Shown here piece after piece: positions 1-8,202 of a stretch of DNA of 61,674 bases. Numbering within the stretch: the first letter of the stretch is position 1; every line of letters starts with the position of its first letter. The notes beneath the pieces were generated by a model that saw only the letters and a program-made list of their open reading frames with translations, made no database searches and had not been told where the DNA came from. A program made the translations under genes and the position numbers. The stretch lies in NCBI GenBank assembly GCA_020631155.1, contig JAHDHV010000002.1, positions 1 through 61,674 on the forward strand, given 5' to 3'. Source of the stretch: Bacteroidota bacterium (GTDB taxonomy: Bacteria > Bacteroidota > Bacteroidia > Chitinophagales > UBA2359).

Positions 1-123
1 CGTCTTGATTTTTTGTTTCTTTTTTATCAAGCAAAAAGAAAAAAAACTAGATAATCCCAACACTTTTTAAATTAAAGGGAATAGCTATTATTATACGATT
101 TCCCTCTTTTCTTGACACACTCA
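1..123. mobile_element. MITE-like element, left part outside window
   Basis: This is the right-hand part of the same element found complete at 29752-30021: a cttgattttt-rich start, a pyrimidine/purine-rich hairpin region, CCCGACACTTTTTAAATTA-like core (here CCCAACAC...), ATACGATTTCCCTC and the terminus TTGACACACTCA ending at 123. The other end lies before the window, so its target duplication cannot be checked here; the expected partner would be TTTCATT. Confidence 0.75.
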
Positions 124-365
124 TTTCATTTTCAGCCTGAAATCAAAACAACTGTTAAAGCAAAAATAAAGGGTTTTTTGTAGAAAAATTAATTTTTTGC
201 TTACAAAAAGCCAAAATTAAATTTACTTGACTAAGAACAGGCAATATTTTTGAGAGAAAAAGCAATATCTAAACTTTTCATCCTACTTGACTAACAATAG
301 GAGTAAAGTCAAAGACGTTATTCAGAAAAAATGTTTTACCATTATTCATTCAAAATTTATGACGT
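124..365. other. Intergenic region with 18-bp direct repeat
   Basis: There is no gene here. The motif TACTTGACTAA(g/c)AA(c/t)AGG occurs at 224-241 and again at 284-301, 60 bp apart, upstream of the lipoprotein gene at 366. It may be a regulatory site or a remnant of a repeat; nothing further can be said. Confidence 0.35.
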
Positions 366-860
366 ATGGCAGTATTAAGTAAAAAATCACTAATATCTTT
401 GTTGGTGTTAACAAGTATGTTACTGCTCAATTCTTGTACCAAACAGCGAGAAGCAGAGATACAATTTGGCAGTGTAGACGAAAAACTCTGGGTCTTTTTT
501 GAGCAGTTTGAAATTGAAGGCAAAAAACGAGGGGTAGATATTGATATTCGAAACTTAGGAATTACAGGCGAAATTTCTGAAATTCGAGATGACTATGTAG
601 CAGGTACTTGTACTTACAGTCACCGAAACCCTAATCACATTACCATTGACCTCAATTTTTGGAATAACTCAGACGATTTTTCTAAGGAAATGATCATTTT
701 CCACGAATTAGGGCACTGTTATCTGTATCGCGATCACTTAGAAGGGCGTTTATCAAATGGAGCTTGTCGAAGTATTATGAGAAGCGGCTTAGAAAATTGT
801 GTAGATAATTACAATAGGTTTACTCGTAATATGTACCTAGATGAGTTATTTGAAAATTAA
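366..860 (+). CDS. Putative zinc-metallopeptidase lipoprotein
   Basis: A 164-aa protein with a lipoprotein signal peptide (hydrophobic 9-21, lipobox LLNSC, Cys24). The C-terminal half carries HELGHCYLYRDH (His113, Glu114, His117, with His124 as possible third ligand), the zinc-binding signature of HExxH peptidases. The His117-His124 spacing is one residue longer than in metzincins (HExxHxxGxxH), so the clan is unclear. Asp and Asn-rich surroundings (around 86-104) resemble small putative metallopeptidases common in Bacteroidota. It is likely anchored to a membrane facing the periplasm or outside. It stands alone: 411 bp separate it from the next gene. The start is the only ATG before the signal peptide. 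Confidence 0.6.
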   Translation: MAVLSKKSLISLLVLTSMLLLNSCTKQREAEIQFGSVDEKLWVFFEQFEIEGKKRGVDIDIRNLGITGEISEIRDDYVAGTCTYSHRNPNHITIDLNFWNNSDDFSKEMIIFHELGHCYLYRDHLEGRLSNGACRSIMRSGLENCVDNYNRFTRNMYLDELFEN

Positions 861-927
861 TGCCTGTATATAATGTTATGAGACGTTGAGAAAACACCAC
901 TTTTATGTTATTTATTCCTTTTGTTAA

Positions 928-1101
928 ATTCATTTTTTTGTAAAATTTATACCAATAAACGAAGATAACTTGTATATAAGAGGTGGAAAAAAAAATGTTT
1001 TTAAAGCCTTTTTAGCATTAAAAGACGATGAAAAAAAGACTGTAAATGATTACTTTTGGATGGATGATTTTAAAAATGTTTTTTATTTTGTTGATTTATA
1101 G
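928..1101 (+). pseudogene. Possible gene remnant without start codon
   Basis: This stretch of the 861-1271 gap is open from after the stop at 925 to a TAG at 1099-1101 and reads like protein (…LYIRGGKKNVFKAF, then LALKDDEKKTVNDYFW, then MDDFKNVFYFVDL). No usable start precedes it: the first in-frame Met lies near the end. It could be the 3' tail of a decayed gene. The composition is only suggestive, and it may be chance. Confidence 0.25.
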
Positions 1102-1271
1102 AAATTAATGTTTAGAGAAATAAAGCTTTTGAATAATGTTTATTGATGAAACACTACAATGGCACTAGCATAGAAAGAGGATAACAAAACTAAACTAGGC
1201 AAGTAATTGGTAATTGGCTTGCTATTTGATTTGTATTTGTAGCGAAAATTGTTTACGAACAGCTTCTATTT

Positions 1272-1697
1272 ATGAAAAAAAATGATTGGACATATCCATT
1301 TTACATAATCAAAAAGTTTGCTATTTATCCAATAGCTCTTTTATTACTATTTTTTACAGCTTGTGAAAAAGAAGTAGGAGAGGGTGGTTCGTCGCATATT
1401 GTCGGTAAAATAATGGTGGAAAACTATGATAAAGATGGAAATTTAGAAGCTACTTATTTTGGACAAGAAACAAGGGTGTATATTATTTATGGTGACAATG
1501 ATATTTATGATGATGATACACGAACACATTTTGATGGTAGTTATCAATTTCGCTTTCTCAACAAAGGAACCTATACACTCTATGCCTATTCAGAATGTGA
1601 TGATTGCCCATCAGGAGATGAACCTATATTAGAAACGGTGACCATTAGTAGTAGAGGAGAAACGGTAGTTGCTCCATTAATTACTATTAGAAAATAA
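1272..1697 (+). CDS. Small lipoprotein, carboxypeptidase-regulatory-like fold
   Basis: A 141-aa lipoprotein. The N-terminus is basic, followed by a hydrophobic segment (about 16-30) and lipobox FFTAC (Cys31) with the acidic/basic CEKEVGE after it, typical of exported surface lipoproteins in this phylum. The mature part ends in a short beta-sandwich-like segment (FDGSYQFRFLNKGTYTLYAY) that resembles carboxypeptidase-regulatory-like domains, where G-x-Y-x-F/L-x-x-L-x-x-G-x-Y is characteristic. Two Cys in ECDDCPSGD could form a disulfide. It lies 64 bp upstream of the VTC gene on the same strand and may be cotranscribed with it. No specific function is recognised. Confidence 0.6.
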   Translation: MKKNDWTYPFYIIKKFAIYPIALLLLFFTACEKEVGEGGSSHIVGKIMVENYDKDGNLEATYFGQETRVYIIYGDNDIYDDDTRTHFDGSYQFRFLNKGTYTLYAYSECDDCPSGDEPILETVTISSRGETVVAPLITIRK

Positions 1698-1761
1698 ATG
1701 TAATAGAATAGATATTTGAAAAGTAAACTAACTATAAAGCTGAATTTTAAATAGCAGATAT

Positions 1762-2559
1762 ATGACAAAAATTACCCAAAATATCCGACAAATACTCTCT
1801 ACTTTTGATCCTATTTATTTAGATGAAATGGACAATGTAAAATTGATGGACCGTCAGGATACAAAGTTTGTTACCCATATTAAAGAATTACCCAAAATAT
1901 TAGAACAATTACCAGATAGCTATTACAATTTAGAAGTAAAAAATTGTAGGTTAAATACCTATGAATCGCTGTATTATGATACAGAAAACTTAGAGAGTTA
2001 CCTTAAGCACCACAATGAACGTTCAAATCGCTACAAAATTCGCTATCGACAATATGTAGAATCGGCGGTTTCTTTTTTTGAAGTTAAATTTAAATCGAAC
2101 AAAGGTAGAACCATTAAAGAAAGAATCCGTAAGGATGATATAGAGTTGTCCTTAGGTGAGGATGCTGTTTATCTTTTGAACCTTGTTACTCCCTTAGACC
2201 CTAATTTGCTGAAGCCTTCTTTATGGGTTTATTTTCAACGTATTACACTGGTAGACAAGTGCTTAGAAGAAAGAGCAACCATTGATGTTAACCTCCGATT
2301 TATGGATAATGAAACAGGCATTGAATTATTATTAGATGATTTAGTTATTGTTGAAGTGAAACAAAGACGCTTTGACAGAAGCTCCAAAATTGTACAAACC
2401 TTACACAAAGCTGGAATACATCCCTTTAAAATGAGTAAATACTGCTTGGGGATTATGAGTTGTCACAAAGACATCAAACGTAACAGATTTAAAAAGAAAT
2501 TAATTAAAATAGCAAAAATTACGAATAATGAACTATATAGACTTATGGCAGTTGCTTGA
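1762..2559 (+). CDS. VTC-domain polyphosphate polymerase family protein
   Basis: A 265-aa protein of the VTC (vacuolar transporter chaperone) superfamily, related to the catalytic tunnel domain of yeast Vtc4, which makes polyphosphate from ATP. Visible hallmarks are the early LMDRQDTKFV motif (about 29-38), the basic strand RSNRYKIRYRQY, the EVKFKSNKGRTIKERI strand with Glu-x-Lys pairs, and the late VEVKQRRFDR, together lining the basic/acidic tunnel. There is no signal peptide, so it is probably cytosolic. Its 3' end overlaps the DUF4956 membrane protein gene by 32 bp, a pairing seen widely in bacteria, which suggests the two act together. Substrate activity is inferred from the family. Confidence 0.8.
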   Translation: MTKITQNIRQILSTFDPIYLDEMDNVKLMDRQDTKFVTHIKELPKILEQLPDSYYNLEVKNCRLNTYESLYYDTENLESYLKHHNERSNRYKIRYRQYVESAVSFFEVKFKSNKGRTIKERIRKDDIELSLGEDAVYLLNLVTPLDPNLLKPSLWVYFQRITLVDKCLEERATIDVNLRFMDNETGIELLLDDLVIVEVKQRRFDRSSKIVQTLHKAGIHPFKMSKYCLGIMSCHKDIKRNRFKKKLIKIAKITNNELYRLMAVA

Positions 2560-3259
2560 TGTGAATCTAAGTGTTTTAATGGCAATGCCCTGGGCAAACT
2601 GGGGAGAACTAGGATATTTGGGTATAAAATTTGGCTTAAATATTCTGATGACTTTCTGTGTGGTAAGGTTAATTTATCAGCCAGCAGCGAAAAGTTCAGA
2701 GTATGCATTTACTTATTTTACCTTCAACATCCTGATCTTTTTCCTTTGTCATTTGATGTTAAGCGTAAAACTAGGAATTGGTTTTGCTTTTGGATTATTT
2801 GCCCTATTCTCTATTATGCGCTATCGTACTGACACAATAGGTATTAAAGATATGACCTATTTGTTTGCTGTAGTATGTATAGCCGTAATCAATGCGCTCA
2901 GTAATGATAGCATGAGCTATGCAGAATTAGGATTGATTAATGGTACAATTGTTTTGGCACTATACATTTTGGAAAGAACTTATTTTGCCAATGCAATGGA
3001 ATCTTATCTCATACAGTACGATAACATAAAGCTCATTCAACCACAACACAAAGAACGCCTATTAGCTGATTTGACAAAACGTACTGGTAAAAAAATAGAG
3101 AAATTTGACATCATTTCGATTAATTATTTGAATGATAGCGTACAAATGAATATCCACTTTCGAGAAGATGCGCCAATGGATAAGAAACATTCAGATGTCA
3201 ATGGCAATGGACTATCTACTATGTCTATCTCCGAATTATTAGAAAAAGCTGGAGGGTAG
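2528..3259 (+). CDS. DUF4956 membrane protein paired with VTC polymerase
   Basis: A 243-aa integral membrane protein. Four to five hydrophobic segments lie between about residues 18 and 150, with the conserved loop FSIMRYRTDTIGIKDMTYLF between two of them (about 95-115), diagnostic of DUF4956. A cytosolic C-terminal domain of about 90 residues follows (NIKLIQPQHKERLLADLTKR onward). The gene starts inside the VTC gene (32-bp overlap), so translation is probably coupled. By family association it may form the membrane partner of the VTC protein; the biochemical role is unknown. Confidence 0.8.
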   Translation: MNYIDLWQLLDVNLSVLMAMPWANWGELGYLGIKFGLNILMTFCVVRLIYQPAAKSSEYAFTYFTFNILIFFLCHLMLSVKLGIGFAFGLFALFSIMRYRTDTIGIKDMTYLFAVVCIAVINALSNDSMSYAELGLINGTIVLALYILERTYFANAMESYLIQYDNIKLIQPQHKERLLADLTKRTGKKIEKFDIISINYLNDSVQMNIHFREDAPMDKKHSDVNGNGLSTMSISELLEKAGG

Positions 3260-3278
3260 ATTTTAATTACGAATTACT

Positions 3279-3338
3279 CGTTCCGAATCACTGATCACGA
3301 ATCCACGAATCATTGACCATAAATCACGAATCGCCACC
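3279..3338. repeat. Degenerate ATTCGTGATTCG array
   Basis: Imperfect copies of a CGAATCACGAATCA-like unit fill the space between the DUF4956 gene and the DUF2490 gene. The same motif family recurs at about 19690-19730, 27135-27165, 30022-30062, 30268-30300, 53003-53035, 53392-53427 and 61512-61545. Confidence 0.7.
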
Positions 3339-3350
3339 AACTTTATACGT

Positions 3351-4043
3351 ATGCTCAGATTTTTTTTATCAATCATTCTTATTCAATTATTGTGCAGTTA
3401 TTCGCTATGGAGTTGGGCGCAATATCCTGTAAGCAATCAATATTGGGCAGGGGTAGAACTGGAGAAAGCAATAACTAAAAATTTAGGTATAGGCTTAAAA
3501 AGTCAATTGCGTCTACAAGATGGGGCATGGAAATCCAATTTATTTGATATTTCAGCAACTTATAAACTGCCTAGTGAATGGAAAATAGGTGGAGGTTACC
3601 GTTTTACCATAAAAGAGCAGTTCAATAAACATCGAATTTATGCGGAGGTAGGCTATAAGCAAAAAATGAAAAGTGCAGGTTTAGCCCTTGCCTTTCGAGG
3701 GCGATTACAGCATGACAAGGAAGACAAAGAGCAAACAAATACCTATTTTAGACCTAAATTTGTATTGAGCCAACACAAAAAGAAGGCAAAATTCAGCCCT
3801 TTTGTGAGCTTTGAACTGTTCTATGCCCTTGTAATGGCAGACCAGCAGTTTGATGCTTTTCGCATAGGAACAGGTCTAAATTGGGATATTGACAAGCGTT
3901 TTTCCGCAAAATTAGCCTATACCTTGCAGCGCGAAATCAATGTAGCTGCCCCCGAAATAAGCCATATTTTTGCCACAGGTCTAAGTATAGATATTGATAA
4001 GTGGATAAAACAACAGAGAAAGAAAAAGAAAGGAAAAAAATAA
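3351..4043 (+). CDS. DUF2490 outer-membrane protein
   Basis: A 230-aa protein with a signal peptide (hydrophobic 2-22, cleavage near SWAQ). The mature part is beta-rich with alternating patterns: NQYWAGVELEKAITKNLGIGLK, then the LQDG…NLFDISATYKLPSEWKIGGGYRF strand pair, as in DUF2490 barrels of Bacteroidota. The C-terminus is very basic (KQQRKKKKGKK), which is odd for an outer-membrane barrel that usually ends in an aromatic residue. It follows the VTC/DUF4956 pair by 91 bp of repeat DNA and may belong to the same transcript. The stop codon is part of the long terminator hairpin that follows. Confidence 0.65.
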   Translation: MLRFFLSIILIQLLCSYSLWSWAQYPVSNQYWAGVELEKAITKNLGIGLKSQLRLQDGAWKSNLFDISATYKLPSEWKIGGGYRFTIKEQFNKHRIYAEVGYKQKMKSAGLALAFRGRLQHDKEDKEQTNTYFRPKFVLSQHKKKAKFSPFVSFELFYALVMADQQFDAFRIGTGLNWDIDKRFSAKLAYTLQREINVAAPEISHIFATGLSIDIDKWIKQQRKKKKGKK

Positions 4044-4125
4044 CTGATAACTATAAGAATTGTCTGTTTTTTATTTTTTTAAAAAAAACAGCTAAACAGC
4101 AATTCTAGTTATCAGTTATTTTATT
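4041..4125. terminator. Long bidirectional terminator hairpin
   Basis: TAACTGATAACTA plus AGAATTG at 4041-4062 pairs with CAATTCTAGTTATCAGTTA at 4100-4118 with a 2-nt bulge. An inner stem CTGTTTTTT (4064-4072) pairs with AAAAAACAG (4083-4091). T-rich DNA lies on both sides. It sits between the convergent DUF2490 gene and the barrel gene at 4185 and should stop transcription from both sides. Confidence 0.75.
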
Positions 4126-4184
4126 TGAATAAAAATAATGTCATAGATTCCAAAGTCTCACATCTCAAGTCTCATCTCTCCAGT

Positions 4185-5111
4185 CTAAAAATCAAATTTC
4201 ACCCCAATATTAATTCCAATTGAGCTAAAATTAGCCGATTCAGCAGGAGCAAGTGCAGGATTGTCTTTTGTGCCATAATTACCTGCTGCTTGAGCTGCTG
4301 CTATTTCTGACACACTTAATTCATCCTTATATTCTGTAAGTATGTAAGTGGGGTTGTCTTGTAGTGCTTGTATTGCAGGTTCAGTTAGTCTAGGAAGGGC
4401 ATCCTCTGTTGTTCCATCTTCTAAACCTACTGTTACAGAAGTAACTTCATAAGTATTTCTTTTGATACGCAAACCTTGATAGAAGGCTTCTCCATAAATC
4501 GCAAAATAATCACCTACATATATACTTGCACCAACACTAGCATTGAAACCTAGCGAAAAACGTCCTTTAATATCAGAGTCTGCACTAAAACTAGTAGCTG
4601 TTGGATATAACAAAAGAAAGGAAGGATTTACTAATGCTGGATCATCCGAGCGACGCTCACCAAAACTACCCCCCAATACTGGAACAACAATCCCAAAACG
4701 AGCATAAGGGCTCACCACATCAGCAGCAGCATCTACTACTAAGGAAGGCAATACACGCAACTGACGGGTGTAACTAATGGATTTATCAAAGCCACCAGCA
4801 CTATTTGTTGTTTCATCAACAGTTACATCAGAGCCATATAAATAAGCAGCCCCTAGTTCTAGCCCAAAGTGTTCGCCGAACATATAACCCACCGCAACAT
4901 GACCATTAATACCACCGCCAAAAGTAGCGTAATTGGTTTCACTTTTTTCACTATCTTCTCCAATATTAGTGATAGTAAAACCCACTTCGTCAGGGGTAAT
5001 GCCAATGCCATAGCCAAGTCCTGCTCTTGCATACAATCCTTGCGCTTGTACGCTTTCAAAAGTTAGCAATAAACAAACTATTGCTATAAAAAATAAGTTA
5101 ATCTTTTTCAT
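4185..5111 (-). CDS. Outer-membrane beta-barrel protein
   Basis: A 308-aa protein with a clear signal peptide (MKKINLFFIAIVCLLLTF…VQAQ, cleavage near 23) followed by glycine/aromatic strands (GLYARAGLGYGIGITPDEVGF, GHVAVGYMFGEHFGLELGAAYLYG) and a C-terminal strand SSIGINIGVKFDF ending in Phe, the usual signal for Bam-mediated insertion. This fits a single-domain outer-membrane barrel of the OmpA/porin-like type (8 to 12 strands by length). An acidic/alanine-rich insert (about 225-295) could be an extracellular loop. Monocistronic: the terminator at 4041-4125 lies downstream. Ligand or function is unknown. Confidence 0.7.
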   Translation of the reverse strand: MKKINLFFIAIVCLLLTFESVQAQGLYARAGLGYGIGITPDEVGFTITNIGEDSEKSETNYATFGGGINGHVAVGYMFGEHFGLELGAAYLYGSDVTVDETTNSAGGFDKSISYTRQLRVLPSLVVDAAADVVSPYARFGIVVPVLGGSFGERRSDDPALVNPSFLLLYPTATSFSADSDIKGRFSLGFNASVGASIYVGDYFAIYGEAFYQGLRIKRNTYEVTSVTVGLEDGTTEDALPRLTEPAIQALQDNPTYILTEYKDELSVSEIAAAQAAGNYGTKDNPALAPAESANFSSIGINIGVKFDF

Positions 5112-5150
5112 AATGCTTTTTTTAAAAAAAATTATTTGAATGTTTTTGTG

Positions 5151-5642
5151 TTATTTTTTTTTTTGAAAAACCGAAACCGCCAAATCATCTTCACAAACCT
5201 CTAACAATTCCGACATCGTTTTGCCCAAACCAATATGTTGCCAATCAGGGGCAATTTCAGCCATAGGCACAAGCACAAAGCGGCGCGACTGTATATGTGG
5301 ATGCGGAATACACAAATTAGGCAAATCAATGACCTGTTTGCCATAAAATAAAATGTCAATATCAATCACTCGTGCGCCCCACTTTTCCAAACGTTGCCGA
5401 CCCATTTCGGTTTCTATTGCTTGTGTTTTGCTCAAAATTTGTTGTGGAGGCAAATCACTATAGATGGCTATGGCTTGATTGAGAAAATTCGCTTGCTCGG
5501 TTACTCCCCAAGCAGCCGTTTCGTAAATAGCCGATTGTTGTTTAATCTGTCCTAGTTTTTTTTCTAATAAAATCCGCGCTTGTTTCAAATTCGCCACTCG
5601 TTTACCTAAATTTCCACCAATCAATAAATATAATAGTTGCAT
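5151..5642 (-). CDS. folK: 2-amino-4-hydroxy-6-hydroxymethyldihydropteridine diphosphokinase
   Basis: A 163-aa HPPK, which transfers pyrophosphate from ATP to 6-hydroxymethyl-7,8-dihydropterin in folate synthesis, in the cytosol. Motifs: YLLIGGNLGKR at the N-terminus, ETAAWGVTEQANFLNQA (substrate loop), and the Mg/ATP signature RVIDIDILFYG followed by IPHPHIQSRRFVLVPMAEIAP, all in the canonical order. I place the start at the Met of MQLLYLLIGGN (5640-5642); the frame is open a further 19 codons upstream but that extension is not homologous to the family. It is alone on its transcript, with a 650-bp gap upstream. Confidence 0.92.
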   Translation of the reverse strand: MQLLYLLIGGNLGKRVANLKQARILLEKKLGQIKQQSAIYETAAWGVTEQANFLNQAIAIYSDLPPQQILSKTQAIETEMGRQRLEKWGARVIDIDILFYGKQVIDLPNLCIPHPHIQSRRFVLVPMAEIAPDWQHIGLGKTMSELLEVCEDDLAVSVFQKKK

Positions 5643-6352
5643 ATTAGAATTTATCTTGATTATGTTTTTGAAGCTGAAAATGATGAATTTTGTTCCCAAA
5701 TGTAGTGTTTTTTGAGGTACATAGTGCTGTTATATGCCGATAAAAAGGCGAAATTTGGGGGCAAAAGACACATTTTTTAAGCCAAAGGATAAAATCAAGA
5801 CAAGTTCTTAGCTCAATCATCAAAAAATTGCTATTATCGCAGTTCATTTACAAAAGTGCTTATTTTTTTTAGGAATGAAAAATAAAAACCTTGTTAACTC
5901 CTATTTGAGTAAGAGATAGAGCTGGTTTGAAAACATTTTTTTCAAAAAAAAGTCATCGCTTTTGTAATTTTTAGCAATTATACACGACTAATGAGTAAAA
6001 ACCAGAACAAAATAGTTAATTTTTTTAAAATAATCAGTAAATAAAAAAGGTATTAGTAGGTGAACAAAATGAATAGACATTGAAATTATGGTAAATGGTT
6101 GATAATTAATGAATTAGCTCTTATTTAATGTCTTTTAGAGTTTGGACTAAATGGGCTTTTAGCCTTTCAGCTCATTAGCTACGAAAAAACAAAGTGTTTT
6201 TTCAATTTTTTTTTGGGACTAAAAAAAAGTGAAAATTTGTTTAAGTTTTATTGAAAAAATAAAAACCTTAAAATCTTGTAACTTTACAACTTGCCAAACT
6301 CCCAAATGTCTCCAATCTCACGTCTAATATCTTAAAATAACTAAATAAAATT
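5643..6352. other. Intergenic gap with two dispersed repeats
   Basis: No gene was found in about 700 bp. About 6051-6120 resembles the repeat copies at 32334-32400 and 50029-50110 (TAGGTGAACAAAAT… core). 6242-6302 is a reverse-orientation copy of a repeat also found at 26754-26810 and 57737-57796 (AACCTTAAAATCTTGTAAC and CTTGCCAAACTC). The last 50 bp before sppA are the degenerate TCTCACGTCTAA-type array. The rest is AT-rich and featureless to me. Confidence 0.5.
6242..6302 (-). repeat. Dispersed repeat family F, copy 1
   Basis: Read on the minus strand it gives GAGTTTGGCAAGTTGTAAAG then TTACAAGATTTTAAGG and a T-rich tail ending ATAAAACTT. It aligns with 26754-26810 and 57737-57796, which are on the plus strand. 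It lies directly before the sppA leader. Confidence 0.6.
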
Positions 6353-8134
6353 ATGGGACAGTTTTTGAAATTTGTCATAGCCACTATTGTTGGTTTGTTT
6401 TTATTCATCTTTCTGTTAGTAGCCATAGTAGGTGTAAGTGCACTTGGCTTATCTTCAAAAGAAAAAGCAGTTAAAGTCAAGCCTAATTCTATTCTCAAAA
6501 TGTCGCTGAATAGAGAAATTGCCGAGCGCGCTGATGACGATCCTTTTGCGAATTTTGATTTTGCTTCTATGTCTCCAAATACAAAAATGGGATTAAATAA
6601 AATCTTAGGTAGCATCAAAAAAGCAAAAGAAGACGATAATATCAAAGGCATTTACCTTGAATTAAGCGGAATACCTGCTGGCTTGGCAACTATAGAAGAA
6701 ATCAGAAATTCCTTAATTGATTTTAAAGAGGCAGGAAAATTTATTATCGCCTATGGAGAAGGTATCACACAAAAAGCCTATTATTTAGCCTCTATCGCCG
6801 ATCAAATTTACTTAAATCCAAAGGGTTTAGTTGAATTGAAAGGCTATAGTGCAGAGCTAACTTTCTTTAAAAACGCTCTTGACCGTTTGGAAATTGAACC
6901 TGTTGTATTCTATGCAGGCGATTTTAAAAGTGCAACAGAACCATTCCGTTATACAGAAATGAGCGAACCTAACCGCTTGCAATACAGGGAGTTATTAAAC
7001 GATTTTTATGAGGATTATGTAGAAAAAGTATCTGCTGCGCGCAATATGGACAAAATGACGCTAGAAGATATTATAGACAATCTTAGAGTGCGTGATGCTG
7101 AAACTGCAAAAGACAATAAAGTAGTAGATGAATTGAAATATATAGACGAAGTATATGATGTATTGCGTGAAAAAGTAGGTATTGACGAAGATGAAAAAAT
7201 TAATTTTATGTCTTTGGGTAAATACGCAACAGGAGTAGAACATAAGAAAAAGACAGGTAAAGATAAAATTGCGGTATTATATGCACAAGGCGGAATTGTG
7301 GATGGTAAAGGCGATGACAGTCAAATCGGTTCAAAAAAATACGCTAAAATCATCCAAAAAATTCGAGAAGATGACAAAGTAAAAGCCATTGTTGTACGCA
7401 TCAATTCTGGTGGAGGCAGTGCCTTAGCATCCGAAATAATCTGGCGAGAATTGAAAGTAGCCAAAGAACAAGGCATCCCTGTTATTGCTTCTATGGGAGA
7501 CGTTGCAGCATCTGGTGGTTACTATATTCCTTGCATTGCAGATACCATTGTAGCACAAGAAAATACCGTCACAGGTTCTATTGGAGTGTTTGCACTATTT
7601 GGCGATTTTGGCGAATTTTATGAGGAAAAAATGGGCTTTACTTTTGATACGGTTAAAACTACCAAACACTCTGATTTTCCAACAAGTATTATGCTTAATA
7701 GAGATTTATCAGAAGACGAAAACGGAATTATACAAAAAAGCGTAAACGATATTTACGACCTATTCTTACAAAGAGTTGCTGACGGTCGAGGCATGGACAC
7801 CGCCGCCGTTCACCAAATAGCGCAAGGTCGAGTGTGGACAGGCGGCCAAGCAAAAGCCAACGGACTGGTAGACATCATCGGCGGTATTGACGATGCCATT
7901 GCCATTGCCGCAGAAAAAGCAGGGTTAGAAGAATATAATATTGCTGAATACCCTAAGAAAAAAGACCCAATTGAAAAAATATTAGAGCAGATAACAGGCG
8001 GAGGCGAATCAGCAAAACAAAGTTTCCTAAAACGAGAACTAGGTGTACAGTACAAATATTACAAACGCCTACAATCAATCCTCAAAATGCGCGGTGTACA
8101 AGCCGTCATGCCAATGGAATTGGATATAAAATAA
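6353..8134 (+). CDS. sppA: Signal peptide peptidase SppA, 67K type
   Basis: A 593-aa membrane-anchored serine protease of family S49 that degrades cleaved signal peptides in the envelope. One N-terminal transmembrane segment (about 7-32) is followed by two S49 domains, the length and layout of the long (E. coli-type) SppA. The catalytic Lys is Lys192 in AGDFKSATEPF and the nucleophile is Ser387 in GDVAASGGYY, with VRINSGGGSALASEIIWREL and TVTGSIGVF around it. Both residues of the Ser/Lys dyad are present, so the enzyme should be active. It is followed after 10 bp by a palindromic repeat shared with the convergent kdsB 3' end. Confidence 0.92.
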   Translation: MGQFLKFVIATIVGLFLFIFLLVAIVGVSALGLSSKEKAVKVKPNSILKMSLNREIAERADDDPFANFDFASMSPNTKMGLNKILGSIKKAKEDDNIKGIYLELSGIPAGLATIEEIRNSLIDFKEAGKFIIAYGEGITQKAYYLASIADQIYLNPKGLVELKGYSAELTFFKNALDRLEIEPVVFYAGDFKSATEPFRYTEMSEPNRLQYRELLNDFYEDYVEKVSAARNMDKMTLEDIIDNLRVRDAETAKDNKVVDELKYIDEVYDVLREKVGIDEDEKINFMSLGKYATGVEHKKKTGKDKIAVLYAQGGIVDGKGDDSQIGSKKYAKIIQKIREDDKVKAIVVRINSGGGSALASEIIWRELKVAKEQGIPVIASMGDVAASGGYYIPCIADTIVAQENTVTGSIGVFALFGDFGEFYEEKMGFTFDTVKTTKHSDFPTSIMLNRDLSEDENGIIQKSVNDIYDLFLQRVADGRGMDTAAVHQIAQGRVWTGGQAKANGLVDIIGGIDDAIAIAAEKAGLEEYNIAEYPKKKDPIEKILEQITGGGESAKQSFLKRELGVQYKYYKRLQSILKMRGVQAVMPMELDIK

Positions 8135-8144
8135 ATTTGTGTGT

Positions 8145-8202
8145 GTAGAGACACAAAATCTTATGTCTCTACAAAATTTTACGTCTCTACAAAATTTTAC
8201 GT
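8145..8202. repeat. GTAGAGAC palindromic repeat / bidirectional terminator
   Basis: GTAGAGACA (8145-8153) pairs with TGTCTCTAC (8164-8172), followed by two direct AAAATTTTACGT(c/t)T units (8173-8202). The block sits between convergent sppA and kdsB, and the last codons and the TAG stop of kdsB are made from it. Relatives are at 19645-19672 and 25126-25155. Similar GTAGAGACGTAAAATTTTACGTCTCTAC-like palindromes are dispersed in several bacterial groups. Confidence 0.7.

Noticed and set aside
4869-5066. Plus-strand frame opposite the barrel protein gene
   Set aside because: Antisense shadow of a signal-peptide-bearing gene.
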